This document shows, piece after piece, positions 61,362-64,000 of a stretch of 64,000 nt of DNA. The stretch's first letter is position 1. Each line of letters starts with the position of its first letter. A program made the position numbers and the translations under genes. The stretch is from contig CM038463.1 of NCBI GenBank assembly GCA_021464415.1, positions 115,474,790 through 115,538,789 of the forward strand, given 5' to 3'. The notes below the pieces were generated by a model. That model was not told the DNA's origin. It was given only the letters and a program-made list of their open reading frames with translations, and did not search any database. The DNA is from Lonicera japonica (taxonomy: Eukaryota > Streptophyta > Magnoliopsida > Dipsacales > Caprifoliaceae).

Positions 61362-61869
61362 GGATTGACTCATGTTTAATAAAGAGAAGTAGTACTAATT
61401 TTATAATTTAGTTTTATAATAAGAACATTTTTCATAATATTAATTTATTTTAACAAAAATGATAAATGTTGATGGACAAATATACTCATAATATAATTTT
61501 TATTGGTTTTCACGTATAGATTATATTATAACAACAACAGCAACAGCAGCAACAACAACAAGGGTAGGGTATAGATGATCTTAATTATAAATAATGTCGC
61601 TGCCACTGACAGTAGTGATTGTCGGTGGGAGTAGTGATGGCAGTGAGCTGAGAATTTGAAGCAAAATATTAAGATATTAATTAATAATGTATTGGATGGG
61701 GAATTAATAATGGAGGGGGGGAGGGGGATTCAGGCGACCTTTTTAACCCAAATCTTCCACCACTTCCTCCCCTTTTTTATCAATTTTATCATTCTTTCTT
61801 TCTTACACATTTTCTTATTCTTTTTTCTTTATATTTTAGTTTTTAATCTCTCACTGTTTTTTTTTATAT
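61362..61869. other. Intergenic, AT-rich
   Basis: Contains a CAA/CAG-rich simple stretch at 61531-61561 and a poly-purine run near 61710-61730. No gene seen. Confidence 0.45.
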
Positions 61870-62700
61870 TTTTTACATGGTACTAAAACTGTTTTACCAC
61901 TTTTAGTTTAGTTATATGTATTAAAATGTAGAGTTAAAACTTTTTTAGTACATTCAATTTAATTATCTGTGTTTACATGTGATGTTAAAACCGTTTTAAC
62001 ACCGTCACTTTAGTTATCTGTGTTTACATGTGGTGCTAAAACCTTTTTAGTACATTCAGTTTAGTTATATGTATTCACCTGCAGTGTTAAAACTCTTTTA
62101 ACAAATTTAGATAATTGGTGCTAAAACTGTTTTAGCAACACTGGTGAAAAAATATAACTAAATTGAAAGTGTTTAAAAGGTTTTAGCACAATAGGTAAAC
62201 ATAGATAACTAAACTGAAGGTGCTAAAACGTATTTAGCACCATTCCAATGTTGGACAATTGGTGCTAAAACAGTTTTAGCACCATTCTAGTGTTGGACAA
62301 TTTGTGCTAAAACTGTTTTAGCACCACAGGTAAACACATATAACTAAATTGAAGGTGCTAAAACCTATTTAGCATCATTCTAGTGCTGAACAAATAATAC
62401 TAAAATTGTTTTAGCATTATGCTAGTGTTGGACAATTTATGCTAAAACTATTTTAACATTACGGGTAAATACAAATAACTAAACTTAAGGTGCTAAAAAG
62501 GTTTTAGCATCACAGATGAATACAAATAACTAAACTGAATGTGCTAAAACCTATTTAATACCAATCTAGTATTGGAAAATTAGTACTAAAACTGTTTCAG
62601 CACCACATGTGAACACAATTAACTAAATTGAAGGTGCTAAAAATGTTTTAGCACCACAGGGGAACATAGATAACTAAATTAAATGTGTCTAGATCTGATT
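61870..62700. repeat. Inverted array of palindromic units
   Basis: More than ten copies of the palindrome GGTGCTAAAAC-N-GTTTTAGCACC or halves of it are joined by ATAACTAAATTGAAGG-type linkers. Units read one way from 61870 to about 62110 and the other way from about 62130 to 62700, making a large imperfect fold-back. It resembles CACTA subterminal arrays, but no CACTA terminus is visible nearby. Confidence 0.8.
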
Positions 62701-64000
62701 GATTAGTCTGGCTAGGTTTTTCATAAATGGCTTTTACTCCATTCATAATTTTTCTTAATTATTTTTCGACCATAGTCGAATTTTCTCGAAGTTCTTTTAT
62801 GGTAACTTCTTGTATCTTAAAATGACTTTCCCATTTATGGTTTAGATAGTATGCTAAGTTTTGTTGGAACTTAATAAAGTCATTATAAAAGGTTTTTAAT
62901 CCTTCGGTCTTAGCTTGCAAATCATTTTTTAGGCATTGTGCAAAGTTATACTCACAGTTTTGAGCAAACACACCATAAAGTCTTAAACAATATCTTACAT
63001 GTCAGGTCACTTTTTTTTCCCAAGCTTTTATTTTTAATTTTAACAAAAAAAAATTTATTTTATTTTTAATAAAAGTTATATTATCAAAGAGTACTTGTTC
63101 AGATCTTTTAAACAACATCCATTTTTAATACAAATTTATACTATTTTAAATTAATGATTATGCTAAATAACTATCACCCTAACACCTTTATTAAAGTTGA
63201 TTTTTTTTAACTCGCCTATTAATAAACTTTTTGTGTCACCAAAGAAATGTGGGTAATTTTTTTTGTGTCATCTAAGAAGCATGAGTATGAATATACTTAC
63301 ATGTTCAAACCAAAAGAAAAATTCTCTAATTTATATTTGCATTAGGTATTTTCTTTAATTTTTTTTGGAAATAATCAACTTTATTCATTGCATATAGATT
63401 TTTCTTTTCATTTTTTTAAAAGAGAAAGCATAATTTAGGGTGGTGATGTTAGCACCCCCACAATCACTTAGTAACACCCCCACTAAAAAAAGAATTTCAA
63501 TTGTTATTTCCACCCCACTTGTTTTAATTTAACTCAAAACTTAATTAACCCACTAATTATATAATTATCTCTTATCTATTTAGTAACAAATTTTGGTTGC
63601 ACCAAAACAACAAACAAAACCTCCATTAATGCAAAACTCTAAATTTGAGAACAATAGTATAAACAAAACCTCTAGTGATGCAAAACTCAAAATTTGAGAA
63701 TAATGGTAGAAAAAAGATAAACTTTGAAATAAGGAAAGGAAAACAAGTAAGAAAAAGTTAATTAAAGAGAGATATACATGTTTTTATTTTGTTTCATTGT
63801 TTATATTATTTTCATAACATACGCATCAAATATATAAACAAAAAACACATTTTTTTGTTTGAAGCACAAAAAATGTTTACTCGGTTCTCCGTAACCGAGT
63901 TGCAGGCTTGAAATTTCATAAAATATCATGCTCTCGGGACCTTCATCTGGTTGAAGGGGGCCTAGTGTTGCTATATTATGCTCGGCTATGAGCAGTCGAG
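62701..64000. other. Intergenic, AT-rich, to window end
   Basis: No supported gene. A short hairpin ACTCGGTT-CTCCGT-AACCGAGT lies at 63879-63900. TTAGCACCCCCACAATCAC near 63450 may mark the edge of another repeat. Confidence 0.45.

Noticed and set aside
62759..62971. 70-codon minus-strand frame
   Set aside because: Fairly protein-like composition but no recognised family, start context or neighbour; kept out of the gene list.

Overview
The window is nuclear DNA of a flowering plant, most likely a eudicot. The evidence is AT-rich intergenic sequence, spliced plant genes (ACC oxidase, a RING-finger protein), plant gene relics (a plastid fibrillin and a CLMP1/PHOX-like TPR-PB1 protein), and a dense nest of plant transposon families. 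The species cannot be named from what is visible.

Layout. 1-6995 is the right part of a CACTA (En/Spm) transposon. It has a spliced TNP2-type transposase end, a spliced TNPA-like gene, an RNase H1 hybrid-binding-domain ORF, captured host exons (SURF1 and a Raf-like kinase) and a subterminal repeat array ending in the terminal CACTA motif. 7431 to about 12400 is a decayed Copia element with a 3' LTR. 12607-15509 (minus) is a plastid fibrillin gene with two single-base frame breaks. 16305-22820 is a second, heavily decayed Copia element with short LTRs and a solo LTR nested in its leader. 25451-26717 is a non-autonomous hAT element. 27569-29370 (minus) is a 5'-truncated RTE-type LINE with a fully open reverse transcriptase. 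29786-31721 is a composite LTR insertion containing a 356-bp inverted repeat with no differences seen by eye. 31930-33626 holds small DNA elements. 34377-35291 is a RING-finger gene. 36914-45283 is a very young Gypsy (Athila-like) element that lacks RT and integrase. 45382-47096 holds a MITE and an L1 fragment inserted in a tRNA-like SINE relic. 51714-53025 is an intact four-exon ACC oxidase gene. 54706-56861 (minus) is a broken CLMP1-like gene. 57053-57572 is a Tourist-like MITE. 57903-59727 is a Pack-MULE carrying RPL22 and MAP kinase exon fragments. From 59737 to the end there are fold-back repeats, a MITE, a palindromic repeat array and AT-rich sequence.

Of the host genes only ACC oxidase (ethylene synthesis) is clearly intact; the RING gene is probably functional but its N-terminus is unclear. 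The most notable content is mobile DNA that has captured or rearranged host or element sequence: the CACTA with two host genes, the Pack-MULE with two host genes and an exact 9-bp target duplication, and the composite insertion with a long hairpin. No single undescribed multi-gene system was recognised; the novelty lies in these chimeric elements.
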